Of a stretch of 64,000 nucleotides of DNA, positions 1-8,595 are shown one piece after another. Both the position numbers and the translations under genes were made by a program. The notes beneath the pieces are model-generated. The model was not told where the DNA came from, did not search any database, and saw nothing but the letters and a program-made list of their open reading frames with translations. Position 1 is the first letter of the stretch. Every line of letters begins with the position of its first letter. Source of the stretch: JALYUM01 sp036688685 (lineage in GTDB: Bacteria; Pseudomonadota; Gammaproteobacteria; Burkholderiales; Burkholderiaceae_D); NCBI RefSeq assembly GCF_036688685.1, contig NZ_JAQQPS010000026.1:17004-81003 (forward strand). Direction: 5' to 3'.

Positions 1-239
1 ACACCGATATCCGCCTGGCCATGACGGCGGCGATTCGCAAGTACCTGTTCGAGAACCCGTCGAAATTCGACCCGCGCGATTATTTGAAGCCGGCGCGCGA
101 AGCCGCCATGATGGTTTGCAAGGCGCGCTTCCAGGCCTTCGGTTGCGAAGGCATGGCGTCGCGCATCAACCCGATTCCACTTGAAAAAATGGCGGCGCGT
201 TATCAATCGGGTGAGTTGTCGCAGATCGTCAAGGCGTAA
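1..239 (+). CDS. fba: Fructose-bisphosphate aldolase class II, 3' end
   Basis: This is the C-terminal 78 residues of a class II fructose-1,6-bisphosphate aldolase; the frame is open to the left edge of the window (first full codon at base 3). The tail segments KYLFENPSKFDPRDYLKPAR and CKARFQAFGCEGMASRI are typical of the proteobacterial CbbA/Fba type, which cleaves fructose-1,6-bisphosphate in glycolysis and gluconeogenesis. The catalytic zinc site lies outside the window. An inverted-repeat element follows the stop and may end transcription before purC. The assignment rests on the tail only. Confidence 0.85.
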   Translation, partial: TDIRLAMTAAIRKYLFENPSKFDPRDYLKPAREAAMMVCKARFQAFGCEGMASRINPIPLEKMAARYQSGELSQIVKA

Positions 240-261
240 GCAGTATCGTTAGCCGCAATAC

Positions 262-362
262 CGTCACCCCGATGAAAATCGGGGCCCATACTGAGATTGC
301 TTCGCCGCGAACTGTGCGGTTGCAGATACGTGCTATGGGTCCTCGCCTTCGCGGGGATGACG
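262..362. repeat. Inverted-repeat intergenic element (REP/MITE-like)
   Basis: The element begins CGTCACCCCGATGAAAATCG and ends with the diverged complement GCGGGGATGACG; inner arms CCCATA and TATGGG also match. The left arm folds on its own as CCCGA-TGAAAA-TCGGG. A second half-element with a compensated stem lies at 42607-42640. It contains no gene, and sits where it could act as a terminator for the aldolase gene. Confidence 0.6.
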
Positions 363-406
363 TTTGAGGGCAGTGGTAAAATGCCGCATTAGAATCACGT
401 TCGCGC

Positions 407-455
407 GGACTGCCTGCAGTCCGACTTTCTACACCGGCGGGGGCAACCCGCCGGT
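407..455 (+). promoter_or_regulatory. Two tandem hairpins in the purC leader
   Basis: Hairpin 1 is GGACTG-CCTG-CAGTCC (407-422). Hairpin 2 is ACCGGCGGG-GGCAA-CCCGCCGGT (433-455), a perfect 9-bp GC-rich stem followed by TTCGCTTT and ending 22 bases before the purC start codon. The position and T-rich tail suggest an attenuator or mRNA-stability element. No ligand class is recognised, and the second stem could instead be a plain upstream terminator. Confidence 0.4.
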
Positions 456-477
456 TTCGCTTTCCGGTACCTCTTCT

Positions 478-1374
478 ATGAACAGCCTCTACCAATCCAC
501 CATCGATTCCCTGCCACTGCTGGGCCGCGGCAAGGTGCGCGACAACTATGCCGTCGGCGACGACAAGATCCTCATCGTCACCACCGACCGTTTATCTGCA
601 TTTGACGTCGTCATGAACGAGCCAATTCCCGGCAAGGGCATGGTCCTGAACCAGATGACCGATTTCTGGTTCGAGAAGCTCGGCGATATCGTGCCGAACC
701 ACCTGACCGGTGTATCTCCTGAAAGCGTCGTCAGCGCCGCTGAAGTGGAGCAGGTACGCGGCCGCGCGGTCGTGGCGAAACGCCTGCAGCCGATCATGGT
801 CGAAGCAGTCGTGCGCGGTTACCTGATTGGTTCCGGCTGGAAGGATTACCAGGCCACCGGCGCGGTGTGCGGCATCACCTTGCCGGCCGGCTTGCAGCAA
901 GCCGACAAATTGCCCGAGCCAATTTTTACCCCGGCCGCGAAAGCCGACCTGGGTGAGCACGACGAGAACATCAGCTTCGCCGACATGGAACAGCGTATCG
1001 GTGCCGAGCTGGCCGGTCGCATGCGTACCATCAGCATCGCCCTGTACCAGCGCGCGGCCGAATACGCCGCCACCAAAGGCATCATCATTGCCGATACCAA
1101 GTTCGAATTTGGGCTGGACAGCAACAACGTGCTGCACCTGATGGACGAAGTGCTGACCGCCGATTCGTCGCGCTTCTGGCCGGCCGATTCGTATCGTCCG
1201 GGCATCTCGCCACCGTCCTTCGACAAGCAGTTCGTGCGCGACTACCTGGAAACGCTGACCGAGTGGCCGAAGACCGCCCCGGCGCCAGCCCTGCCGGCAG
1301 ATGTCATCAACAAAACCCAGGCCAAGTACTTCGAAGCCATCGAGCGCCTGACCGGCGAGAAGCTGAAAGCATGA
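478..1374 (+). CDS. purC: Phosphoribosylaminoimidazole-succinocarboxamide synthase
   Basis: SAICAR synthetase, 298 aa, joins aspartate to CAIR using ATP in de novo purine synthesis. The start at 478 gives MNSLYQSTIDSLPLLGRGKV, the usual N-terminus. The open frame continues upstream but has no family similarity there. Recognisable elements are the ATP-site strand GRGKVRDNYAVGDD, the VVRGYLIGSGWKDY segment and the EVLTADSSRFWP motif. It is the first gene of a purC-purE-purK-sua5 run; its stop overlaps the purE start (ATGA). A hairpin-rich leader precedes it. Confidence 0.95.
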   Translation: MNSLYQSTIDSLPLLGRGKVRDNYAVGDDKILIVTTDRLSAFDVVMNEPIPGKGMVLNQMTDFWFEKLGDIVPNHLTGVSPESVVSAAEVEQVRGRAVVAKRLQPIMVEAVVRGYLIGSGWKDYQATGAVCGITLPAGLQQADKLPEPIFTPAAKADLGEHDENISFADMEQRIGAELAGRMRTISIALYQRAAEYAATKGIIIADTKFEFGLDSNNVLHLMDEVLTADSSRFWPADSYRPGISPPSFDKQFVRDYLETLTEWPKTAPAPALPADVINKTQAKYFEAIERLTGEKLKA

Positions 1375-1871
1375 GCGATCAAGCCAAGCCTGTTGTCGGC
1401 GTCGTCATGGGTTCGTCGTCCGACTGGGACGTCATGAAGCACGCGGTCGACATCCTGACCCAATTCGGCGTGCCGCACGAAGCGCTGGTCATCTCGGCGC
1501 ACCGCATGCCGGACGAAATGTTCGCCTACGCGGAAGGCGCGCGCAGCCGGGGTTTACGCGCCATCATCGCCGGCGCCGGCGGCGCGGCCCACTTGCCGGG
1601 CATGATCGCCGCCAAGACCATCGTGCCGGTGCTGGGCGTGCCGGTGCCATCGAAATACCTGCGCGGGGAAGACTCGCTGCTGTCGATCGTGCAGATGCCC
1701 AAGGGCGTGCCGGTGGCGACGTTTGCCATTGGTGAAGCCGGTGCGGCCAATGCGGCGCTGACGGCAGTGGCCATCCTGGCTGCCCACGACGAGAACCTGG
1801 CGGGCTTGCTCGAACAATTCCGCCGTACCCAGACCGCGGCCGCCCAGGCCATGGTGCTGCCGCCAGCATGA
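1371..1871 (+). CDS. purE: N5-carboxyaminoimidazole ribonucleotide mutase
   Basis: Class I PurE, 166 aa, moves the carboxylate of N5-CAIR to C4 to form CAIR. The family signatures GSSSDWDVM near the N-terminus and ISAHRMPDEM are present, with the AGAGGAAHLPGM loop. The start overlaps the purC stop by four bases and the end overlaps purK by four bases, so the three genes are probably translationally coupled. The length is normal for the bacterial enzyme. Confidence 0.96.
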   Translation: MSDQAKPVVGVVMGSSSDWDVMKHAVDILTQFGVPHEALVISAHRMPDEMFAYAEGARSRGLRAIIAGAGGAAHLPGMIAAKTIVPVLGVPVPSKYLRGEDSLLSIVQMPKGVPVATFAIGEAGAANAALTAVAILAAHDENLAGLLEQFRRTQTAAAQAMVLPPA

Positions 1872-3076
1872 TGACCAGCACAAAAAAACCAGCTGCCATT
1901 CCGACTGCCCATCCACCCACCGTGTTGGGCGTGATGGGGGGCGGCCAGCTCGGCCGCATGTTCGCCCACGCGGCGCAAGCCATGGGTTACCAGGTGGCGG
2001 TGCTCGAGCCGGCCGCCGATTGTCCGGCCGGCCATGCCGCCGAGTACCTGATCAACGCGCCGTACACCGACGCGGCTGCCCTGGCGCAGCTGGCCGGACA
2101 GTGCGCGGCGGTGACCACCGAATTTGAAAACGTGCCAAGTTCCAGCATGGCGGCATTGGCGGAGACCACCTTCGTGGCGCCGTCGAGCCAGTGCGTGTCG
2201 ATCGCGCAGGATCGCATTCTGGAAAAGAAATTCTTTGTCGATTGCGCGCCGCACGCGGGCGTGGGTCCGGCGCCGCACCTGGCCATCACCGGCCTGCACG
2301 ACATCAGCGCGGTGCCCGACGTACTGCTGCCAGGCATCCTGAAAACCGTGCGCATGGGTTACGACGGCAAGGGGCAAGCGCGCGTCAACACCCGCCTCGA
2401 GGTCGAGACCGCGTTCAAGGCCATGGGCGGCGTCACCTGCGTGCTGGAAAAAATGCTGCCGCTGGCCTACGAGGTCTCGGTGCTGACGGCACGCGGCGCG
2501 GATGGCGCAACGGTGGTCTACCCGATCGCCGAAAACGTCCACCGCGACGGCATCCTGTTCACCACCACCGTGCCGGGCCCGAATGTGTCAAGCGCGTGCG
2601 CGGAGCAGGCCCAGGCCGCGGCGCGCGTGATCGTCGAACGGCTCGGTTATGTCGGCGTGCTGTGCATCGAATTTTTCGTGCTGACCGACGGTAGCCTGGT
2701 GGTCAACGAAATGGCGCCGCGCCCGCACAACAGCGGCCACTACACGATGGATGCCTGCGTCACCAGCCAGTTCGCACAGCAGGTGCGCGCGACCGCGCGG
2801 GTGCCGCTGGGCGACGTGCGCCAGCATTCGCCGGCGGTTATGCTCAATTTGTTGGGCGACCTCTGGTTCGATGCCGAGACGGGTGACGCAAGCCCGGTTC
2901 ACGAGCCCGACTGGGCCGCCGTGCTGGCGCTGCCGGGCGCGTGTTTGCATCTGTATGGCAAGGACGACCCACGCCCGGGCCGCAAGATGGGTCACCTGAC
3001 CCTGATCGCGCCGACGCTGGCCGAGGCGACAGCCCAGCTGCGCGCCGCCTGCACCATCCTGCGGATCACGCTGTAA
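1868..3076 (+). CDS. purK: N5-carboxyaminoimidazole ribonucleotide synthase
   Basis: ATP-grasp enzyme of 402 aa that makes N5-CAIR from AIR, bicarbonate and ATP. The N-terminal GVMGGGQLGRM motif, the central ATP-grasp segment KTVRMGYDGKGQARV and the metal-site region FFVLTDGSLVVNEMAPRPHN are clear. The start ATG overlaps the purE stop. Its product feeds PurE directly, which fits the coupling. Its stop shares one base with the next start (TAATG). Confidence 0.96.
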   Translation: MMTSTKKPAAIPTAHPPTVLGVMGGGQLGRMFAHAAQAMGYQVAVLEPAADCPAGHAAEYLINAPYTDAAALAQLAGQCAAVTTEFENVPSSSMAALAETTFVAPSSQCVSIAQDRILEKKFFVDCAPHAGVGPAPHLAITGLHDISAVPDVLLPGILKTVRMGYDGKGQARVNTRLEVETAFKAMGGVTCVLEKMLPLAYEVSVLTARGADGATVVYPIAENVHRDGILFTTTVPGPNVSSACAEQAQAAARVIVERLGYVGVLCIEFFVLTDGSLVVNEMAPRPHNSGHYTMDACVTSQFAQQVRATARVPLGDVRQHSPAVMLNLLGDLWFDAETGDASPVHEPDWAAVLALPGACLHLYGKDDPRPGRKMGHLTLIAPTLAEATAQLRAACTILRITL

Positions 3077-4104
3077 TGGTGAATTGCTTGCTCAGTGAGG
3101 ACACGATTGCGCAGGCGGCAGCCGCGCTGGCCGCTGGCCAGCTGGTCGCCTTTCCCACCGAGACCGTGTATGGCCTCGGTGCGGATGCCGAAAACCCGGC
3201 GGCAGTTGCGGCCATCTACGCCGCCAAGGGCCGCCCGCAAGACCATCCGGTGATCGTGCACCTGGCGCCCGGCGCGATGCTTTCGCACTGGGCCGCCGAG
3301 ATTCCCGAACAAGCCCACATGCTGGCCGCCGCCTTCTGGCCCGGTCCGCTGACGCTGATTTTAAAACGCGCGGCCAACATTCCGGATGCCGTCAGCGGTG
3401 GCCAGGACACGGTCGGCCTGCGCTGCCCGGCGCACCCGGTCGCCATCGCTTTATTGAACGCCTTCAAGGGCGGGCAGGGCGGCATCGCGGCGCCCTCGGC
3501 AAATAAATTCGGCCACGTCAGCCCGACCCTGGCGCAGCACGTGCGCGAGGAATTCGCAGCCGACAACACGGTCGCCATGGTCCTCGATGGCGGGCCATCC
3601 CGGGTCGGCATCGAATCGACCATCGTCGATTTGTCACGCCTGGCAACCCACGGACCAGTCTTGCTGCGCCCCGGGCAAATCAGTGCCGACGCCATCGAAG
3701 CGGTGATCGGTCAGCGCCCGCAGGCGGCCGATGCAGCCGCACCACGCGCCTCCGGCACGCTGGAATCGCACTACGCGCCGCATACGCCGGTAGCCATGCA
3801 GGATGGCGCCACGCTCGCCGCGACCCTGGCGCAGTTGTCGCAAACGGCGCACAAAGTTGCGCTGATCCACATCGCCGAATTTGCCGAGGTGTTCGCCTCG
3901 CTGCGCATGCCGGCCGACCCGGACGGCTTTGCGTATGCCCTGTACGCGGCCTTGCGCGAAATGGACGGCCGCGGCGCCGATGTCATTCTGGTCGAGGCGC
4001 CACCACAAGGCGCCGACTGGCTCGGCGTCAACGACCGCCTGCGCCGCGCCGCGCACGGTTCGCACGGCATCGTGCACGGACTGCTCAATAGCGCGCTGCC
4101 GTAA
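3076..4104 (+). CDS. L-threonylcarbamoyladenylate synthase (Sua5 type)
   Basis: Sua5/YrdC/YwlC family, 342 aa, makes threonylcarbamoyl-AMP from threonine, bicarbonate and ATP for the tRNA t6A37 modification. The YrdC domain (about residues 10-200) shows FPTETVYGLGADA, KGRPQDHPVIVH and SANKFGHVSPT. The extra C-terminal Sua5 domain (about 220-342) separates it from the short TsaC form. It is the last gene of the pur run, its start overlapping the purK stop. tcdA, acting later on the same modification, lies at 14382. Confidence 0.93.
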   Translation: MVNCLLSEDTIAQAAAALAAGQLVAFPTETVYGLGADAENPAAVAAIYAAKGRPQDHPVIVHLAPGAMLSHWAAEIPEQAHMLAAAFWPGPLTLILKRAANIPDAVSGGQDTVGLRCPAHPVAIALLNAFKGGQGGIAAPSANKFGHVSPTLAQHVREEFAADNTVAMVLDGGPSRVGIESTIVDLSRLATHGPVLLRPGQISADAIEAVIGQRPQAADAAAPRASGTLESHYAPHTPVAMQDGATLAATLAQLSQTAHKVALIHIAEFAEVFASLRMPADPDGFAYALYAALREMDGRGADVILVEAPPQGADWLGVNDRLRRAAHGSHGIVHGLLNSALP

Positions 4105-4174
4105 CCCGTATTTGCCACGGCGTTGCGTTCTCGTCAAGATACAAATTTAAGCAATAGTTGCGTTGCCCCAGCGC

Positions 4175-4180
4175 TATAAT
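4175..4180 (+). promoter_or_regulatory. Candidate -10 box for the GDSL lipoprotein gene
   Basis: A perfect TATAAT stands in the 261-bp gap before the lipoprotein gene, but no good -35 hexamer is found 16-18 bases upstream. If used, the transcript would have an untranslated leader of about 180 bases. The rest of the gap shows nothing recognisable. Confidence 0.35.
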
Positions 4181-4365
4181 CTCGCCCAACAAGCAAGTCC
4201 GCCGGCAATCTGATGCATGCCGGACTACCCGATTGTTGCCATGTTTAGACGCGCACCGTACATTTTTTCTATACAAGCGGTTTGAACACTGGCATATTAG
4301 TGGCGCGACGAATAGCACGGGCGTTCGTTTAAGTCAAAAAAATTATATTTATCCTAGGAGACACA

Positions 4366-5706
4366 ATGCGTCATACCAAATTCGCCCTCGCGCTGCTGAC
4401 AGCGGCCGTTCTGGCCGCTTGCGGCGGCACCGGCAGCTCCGGCGGCGATCAAACCCTCCGGACCAAATTCAGTGCCCAGATCACCTTTGGCGACAGCCTT
4501 TCCGACGTCGGCACCTACAACGTCGGCACCGTCAAGGCGCTGGGCGGCGGCAAGTTCACCATCAATGGCGACAACACTGCCACCAATCCTGCGCTGACCG
4601 GTAAAAACTACACCGAGCTGCTGGCTGCCCAATTCGGCCTGCCGGCGCCATGTCCTGCGCAAACCGGTCTCGACGGCCTGGCCAGCCAGGGCTTCGCGGT
4701 ACCGGTCGTCAACAACGCCGGCTGCTACGGCTATGCCCAGGGCGGCTCCCGTGTGTCGAACCCGGTTGGCACCAGCAACAAGGCTACTGGTTCGGCACTG
4801 GGCGCACTGACGGTGCCTGTGTCCACCCAGATCGCGCGCCACCTGGTCATCAACGGCGGCAAGTTCGCCAGCGACCAGCTGGTCATCGTGATGGCTGGCG
4901 GTAACGACGTGCTGAACCTGCTGACCCAGTTGAAGGCTGACTCCACCGCCGCCGGTTCGAAGAAATTTGTCACCTCGCTGGTGACACGTCTGGCCGCCGG
5001 TTCGCCGAACCCGACCGCTGCTGGCCAGTCGATCGGCCTGGCGGCCCAGACCGCCGCTGCCGCCACCGGCGCGACCAGTACCACCATCGCGACGGAGGCG
5101 TTCAAGGCCGCTGCCGTGGCTGGTTATCCTGGCATCACGACACCGGAAGTGCAGCAAGCGATCGTCACTGCGGCCCAGGCTGACGGCGCCGCCGAAGGCG
5201 CCAAATTTGCCGCCGACACCGGTCCATCGCTGGTCGCATCGATGGCCGCCACCGGCGCCGAACTGGCCACCATGATCAAGACCCAGCTGGTTGCCAAGGG
5301 CGCCAACTACGTCGTGGTGAACAACGTGCCGGACGTGGCCAACACGCCATCGGGCAAGTCGAATAGCGCCTCGACGCAAACCCTGATCGCCGCGATGGTC
5401 GACGCTTTCAACGCGCAGCTGAAAGCCGGCGTCGCCAGCGAACCCAAAATCCTGCTGGTCGACGTGTACGCCATCAGCCACGACCAAGTCACCAATCCTG
5501 GTCCCTACGGCCTGACCAACACCAGCACGCCTGCGTGCGGCGCCAACAAGCTTGGCACCACCTCGCTGGTTTGCAACAGCACCAACGTGATTGCGGGTGA
5601 CGTCAGCCACTACATGTTTGCCGATGATGTCCATCCGACGCCATTCGAATACTCGCTGCTGGCGAAGTACGTGGCCGAGCAGATGACGGTCAAGGGCTGG
5701 CTGTAA
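4366..5706 (+). CDS. SGNH/GDSL-family esterase lipoprotein
   Basis: A 446-aa predicted lipoprotein. The signal peptide ends in the lipobox LAAC (Cys19), followed by a Gly/Ser linker. Block I is ITFGDSLSDVG with the nucleophile Ser44; block III is AGGNDVLN; block V is DDVHPT near residue 420, supplying the catalytic Asp and His. This is the GDSL lipase/esterase fold, likely hydrolysing esters at the outer membrane or cell surface; the substrate is not evident. The middle (about 180-290) is Ala/Thr-rich and low in complexity. ATG follows a good AGGAGA site. Confidence 0.85.
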   Translation: MRHTKFALALLTAAVLAACGGTGSSGGDQTLRTKFSAQITFGDSLSDVGTYNVGTVKALGGGKFTINGDNTATNPALTGKNYTELLAAQFGLPAPCPAQTGLDGLASQGFAVPVVNNAGCYGYAQGGSRVSNPVGTSNKATGSALGALTVPVSTQIARHLVINGGKFASDQLVIVMAGGNDVLNLLTQLKADSTAAGSKKFVTSLVTRLAAGSPNPTAAGQSIGLAAQTAAAATGATSTTIATEAFKAAAVAGYPGITTPEVQQAIVTAAQADGAAEGAKFAADTGPSLVASMAATGAELATMIKTQLVAKGANYVVVNNVPDVANTPSGKSNSASTQTLIAAMVDAFNAQLKAGVASEPKILLVDVYAISHDQVTNPGPYGLTNTSTPACGANKLGTTSLVCNSTNVIAGDVSHYMFADDVHPTPFEYSLLAKYVAEQMTVKGWL

Positions 5707-5719
5707 GCTGCAACGTGAC

Positions 5720-5745
5720 GCGGCCCCGCTCGTGCGTGGGGCCGC
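5720..5745. other. GC hairpin between the lipoprotein and ompW genes
   Basis: A perfect stem GCGGCCCC/GGGGCCGC with a 10-base loop follows the lipoprotein stop by 13 bases. There is no T-tract, so it is more likely an mRNA-processing or partial-attenuation structure than an intrinsic terminator. Confidence 0.35.
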
Positions 5746-5770
5746 ATACTTATAAGAATCAGGAGAAAAA

Positions 5771-6454
5771 ATGAAAGTACGTTTGCATAGCGCCGTCCAG
5801 GTGCTGCTCGCGATGGCTGCCCTGGGCGCTGCCGCCGGTGCATCGGCGCAATCGGCCGGTCAATGGACCGCCAAAGTCGGTATCAACACGATCACCCCGA
5901 AAGTAGAAAGCGGCAACATCACCGCCCCGGCCCTGCCGAATTCGAAAGCGGACATCGATCCGGATACCAAGCCGATTTTCGTGATCGGCTACAGCTTCAC
6001 GGACAATATCGCCGCCGAGGTGAACCTGGGCCTGCCATATCGCCACAATATCAATGGCGCCGACGGCATCGCCGGCACCGGCAAGCTGGGTAGCGTCGAA
6101 GTGTTGCCGCCGACCGCGTTCGTGCAGTACCGCTTCTTCACGCCGGAAAGCAAGTTCCGTCCGTACGTGGGCGTCGGCGTGACCTACGCCTATTTCCAGA
6201 AAGCCCGCGGTTCGGGGCAGATGACGGCATTGACCAACATCGGCAGCAGCATTCCGACCACGTTCAAGGTGAAGAACAAGGTCGGCGGCGCCATCGAACT
6301 GGGCACCGCCTACAACATCAACGAGAAGTGGTACGTCGACCTCACGCTGATCAAGACATTCCTGAAAACCAAGGTCACTTTCTCGACCGGTCAGACCCAG
6401 GACATTCGCCTCGATCCACAGGCGATCAGCCTGGGCGTGGGTTACAAGTTTTAA
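5771..6454 (+). CDS. OmpW-family outer membrane protein
   Basis: A 227-aa beta-barrel protein. A cleavable signal peptide ends at about AGASA (residues 22-26), giving a mature start QSAGQWTAKVG. The alternating amphipathic strands, the YRFFTPESKFRPYVGVGVTY segment and the aromatic C-terminus LGVGYKF are typical of OmpW, an eight-stranded channel for small hydrophobic molecules. AGGAGAAAAA precedes the ATG. An intrinsic terminator follows immediately. Confidence 0.9.
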   Translation: MKVRLHSAVQVLLAMAALGAAAGASAQSAGQWTAKVGINTITPKVESGNITAPALPNSKADIDPDTKPIFVIGYSFTDNIAAEVNLGLPYRHNINGADGIAGTGKLGSVEVLPPTAFVQYRFFTPESKFRPYVGVGVTYAYFQKARGSGQMTALTNIGSSIPTTFKVKNKVGGAIELGTAYNINEKWYVDLTLIKTFLKTKVTFSTGQTQDIRLDPQAISLGVGYKF

Positions 6455-6472
6455 GTTTCCCCTGCATGATCA

Positions 6473-6496
6473 AACCCGCTACGGCGGGTTTTTTTT
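6473..6496 (+). terminator. Intrinsic terminator after ompW
   Basis: Stem AACCCGC / GCGGGTT with loop TACG, followed by a continuing T-run; it lies about 18 bases after the ompW stop. Confidence 0.85.
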
Positions 6497-6543
6497 GGTT
6501 TTCATCCTGTTACGCCGATAGGCTTGAAAAGAAACGGTTGCCC

Positions 6544-7380
6544 ATGTCCGAGCACACGCACGACTTCCCCGATTGGCCGTTCAACGATGCAGTGAGCACG
6601 GCTGCTTTCTGCACCACCCATGTCGCGCAACGGCGCTTGCCGGTCTTGCGGGTGTCGCACGACAGCAACGGCGATTGGCAGTTCCTCGATGACAGTACGG
6701 AGGAGCCGGGCGAACCGGTGCTGCTATGCCTGGGATGCGTCCTCGAGTCCGACGCCACGCTGGCGCAGATCAGTGACCTGCCGCGCGGCTGGTGCGCCTT
6801 GCGCGAGACGGTTGGCGCGCGCTGGGAACGCTGGTGCAGCGATGAAGACGAGGATGAAGATGAAGCCGGCCATGAGCACGTGTGCGATACCGCTGCCGGC
6901 GAGCAAAAGGCGCTGGCCGATATCGAGAAGTTCGGCTTGCACATCATCAGTGTGATGGCCGACGGCGACGCGCCGCCATTTGCCTACTCGATCGGGATCG
7001 AGCGCTCACTGGGCCAGCCGGAACTGATCGTCATCGGGCTCAAGAGCGCCGTGGCGCACTACGCGATCAATGCGTGCTACCAGCAGATGCAAGCCGGCAC
7101 GGTGATCGCGCCCGGCGTCGGTGTCACCGAGCTGCTGAGCGGCGACTTTACCTGCGTGATCGGTGCGGTCGATCCCGTGCACTTCAAGGAATACATGGGC
7201 TGGGCCTTGTGGCTTTACGAAGGCAACAATTTTCGTGCGCACCAGATCATTTTTCCGAGTACTGCCGGTGTATTGCCCTGGGAGCCAGAGGCAAGTACAT
7301 GGTTCAGGAACTACCAGCCGCTGCTGGCCGATCGGCCAGCGCCAGCGTCCACAGGCACAGCAGCACCGCACGATTCTTGA
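6544..7380 (+). CDS. DUF4262 domain protein
   Basis: A 278-aa cytoplasmic protein. The C-terminal half (about residues 125-255) matches the DUF4262 type: HIISVMADGDAPPFAYSIGI and the later strand PELIVIGL. The N-terminal half resembles no known domain and has an acidic run DEDEDEDEAGHEH near residue 100. The start at 6544 was chosen because the frame upstream runs through the ompW terminator. No enzymatic function can be assigned. Confidence 0.75.
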   Translation: MSEHTHDFPDWPFNDAVSTAAFCTTHVAQRRLPVLRVSHDSNGDWQFLDDSTEEPGEPVLLCLGCVLESDATLAQISDLPRGWCALRETVGARWERWCSDEDEDEDEAGHEHVCDTAAGEQKALADIEKFGLHIISVMADGDAPPFAYSIGIERSLGQPELIVIGLKSAVAHYAINACYQQMQAGTVIAPGVGVTELLSGDFTCVIGAVDPVHFKEYMGWALWLYEGNNFRAHQIIFPSTAGVLPWEPEASTWFRNYQPLLADRPAPASTGTAAPHDS

Positions 7381-7419
7381 AAACCATCGCCGCCCAGGAC
7401 CAGTATCGTATGTGCCTGT

Positions 7420-8475
7420 TCAACCATGCCCGGCCACGCCGATCAACTCGGCGCACACCGTCAGCATCGCAATGACCAGCACATGGACGGTCAGCAGCAC
7501 GCCCCATTTTGCGGCCGTGGCCAGGCGCGCGCCACCATACACGCGCCGCAGCGCCACCGGTAAATAGGCCAGCAGCCATACCAATGGCAGCAGTTGCAGG
7601 TAGTCCCAGAGAGACACCAGGCGCAGTTCATGTTGGACTGCGGCGATCACCAGCCAGGCGACATTTCCGGGCAGTGCCACCATCACGCTGGCCAGCAAAA
7701 ACGCGAAGGCATTCGCATGCAGCGCAAACACCAGGTGTTCGCCATACTTGCGCCGGCTGCCACGGTAGAGCACTTTCAGATACACGGCAAACAGCGGCAG
7801 CGCGCCAATGAGCATGTACGGCAAATTCGCCAGGAAACCGTGGTTTAATTTGCGCGACTGCTGTTCCTGCGGCTCGGCCATGAATGCCTGCACATTCTGC
7901 ATCCACGCCTGGTTGACGCTGCCAAGCAGCGCCAGCGCCGCGCGAATCTGCTCGGGCACCGACTGGTCGGACGGCGTTGTAAAATTGACCAGGGCGGTCG
8001 GGTCGTCGGCGCCGTCAAAGGCGCGCACATACGCCGTGGCGGTGCCCGTGCGGCCCGGCTTGACGGCGCTGGTAAAGGTGTGGGTGTAGCTGACACCATA
8101 GGCATTGTTTTTCAGTTGCAGCTGGGGCAATTCGACGCCGCACCACTTGATCATGGCAAACATAACCAGGCTGAGCGTCAAATACAGGCGCAGTGGCGCG
8201 ATGGCTGGCAGTCGCCGGCCTTGCAGGTAATCGACCGTCAGCCGGCCTGGCATGAACAGCAGCTGTTTCAAGGTGCGCGCCAGCTTGCCTTCGAGCGCCA
8301 CATAATGGCCGATGAACTCATGGACGAATTCGCCGGCACTGGGCAAATGGGGACGCAGCGTCTCGCCACAGGTGGCGCAGAAATTGCCGCTGGCATCGGC
8401 AAGGCAGCTGGGACAGTGCGTCGCAGGCCAGGATAAGGATGGATCAACGCGTACTGGGTGCAGCTTCGATGTCAC
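7420..8475 (-). CDS. DUF3667 membrane protein with zinc ribbon
   Basis: A 351-aa protein with an N-terminal zinc ribbon (CPSC and CATC, about residues 20-37) followed by several hydrophobic segments, including LRLYLTLSLVMFAMIKW and a C-terminal multi-spanning region. This layout is that of DUF3667. A GTG at 8475 is preceded by AAGGAG with an 8-base spacer and is clearly the best start; the longer frame opens with an unsupported TTG. Function unknown; inner membrane location inferred. Confidence 0.75.
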   Translation of the reverse strand: MTSKLHPVRVDPSLSWPATHCPSCLADASGNFCATCGETLRPHLPSAGEFVHEFIGHYVALEGKLARTLKQLLFMPGRLTVDYLQGRRLPAIAPLRLYLTLSLVMFAMIKWCGVELPQLQLKNNAYGVSYTHTFTSAVKPGRTGTATAYVRAFDGADDPTALVNFTTPSDQSVPEQIRAALALLGSVNQAWMQNVQAFMAEPQEQQSRKLNHGFLANLPYMLIGALPLFAVYLKVLYRGSRRKYGEHLVFALHANAFAFLLASVMVALPGNVAWLVIAAVQHELRLVSLWDYLQLLPLVWLLAYLPVALRRVYGGARLATAAKWGVLLTVHVLVIAMLTVCAELIGVAGHG

Positions 8476-8595
8476 GGCGCTTGCTCCTTGAAAATTACAC
8501 CGGGGCAGGATCAAGGGATCCAGTTACCGGCTGTTTGTTATTTTCAGTCAATATCTGCGTTAATGCAATTCCTGATAAAAAACCGCCGTAGAGGC

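Noticed and set aside
4354..5634. A 426-codon minus-strand open frame antisense to the GDSL lipoprotein gene
   Set aside because: Its translation is Arg/Gly/His-rich with no domain, as expected from the complement of a GC-rich gene; the plus frame has a full signal peptide and catalytic blocks.
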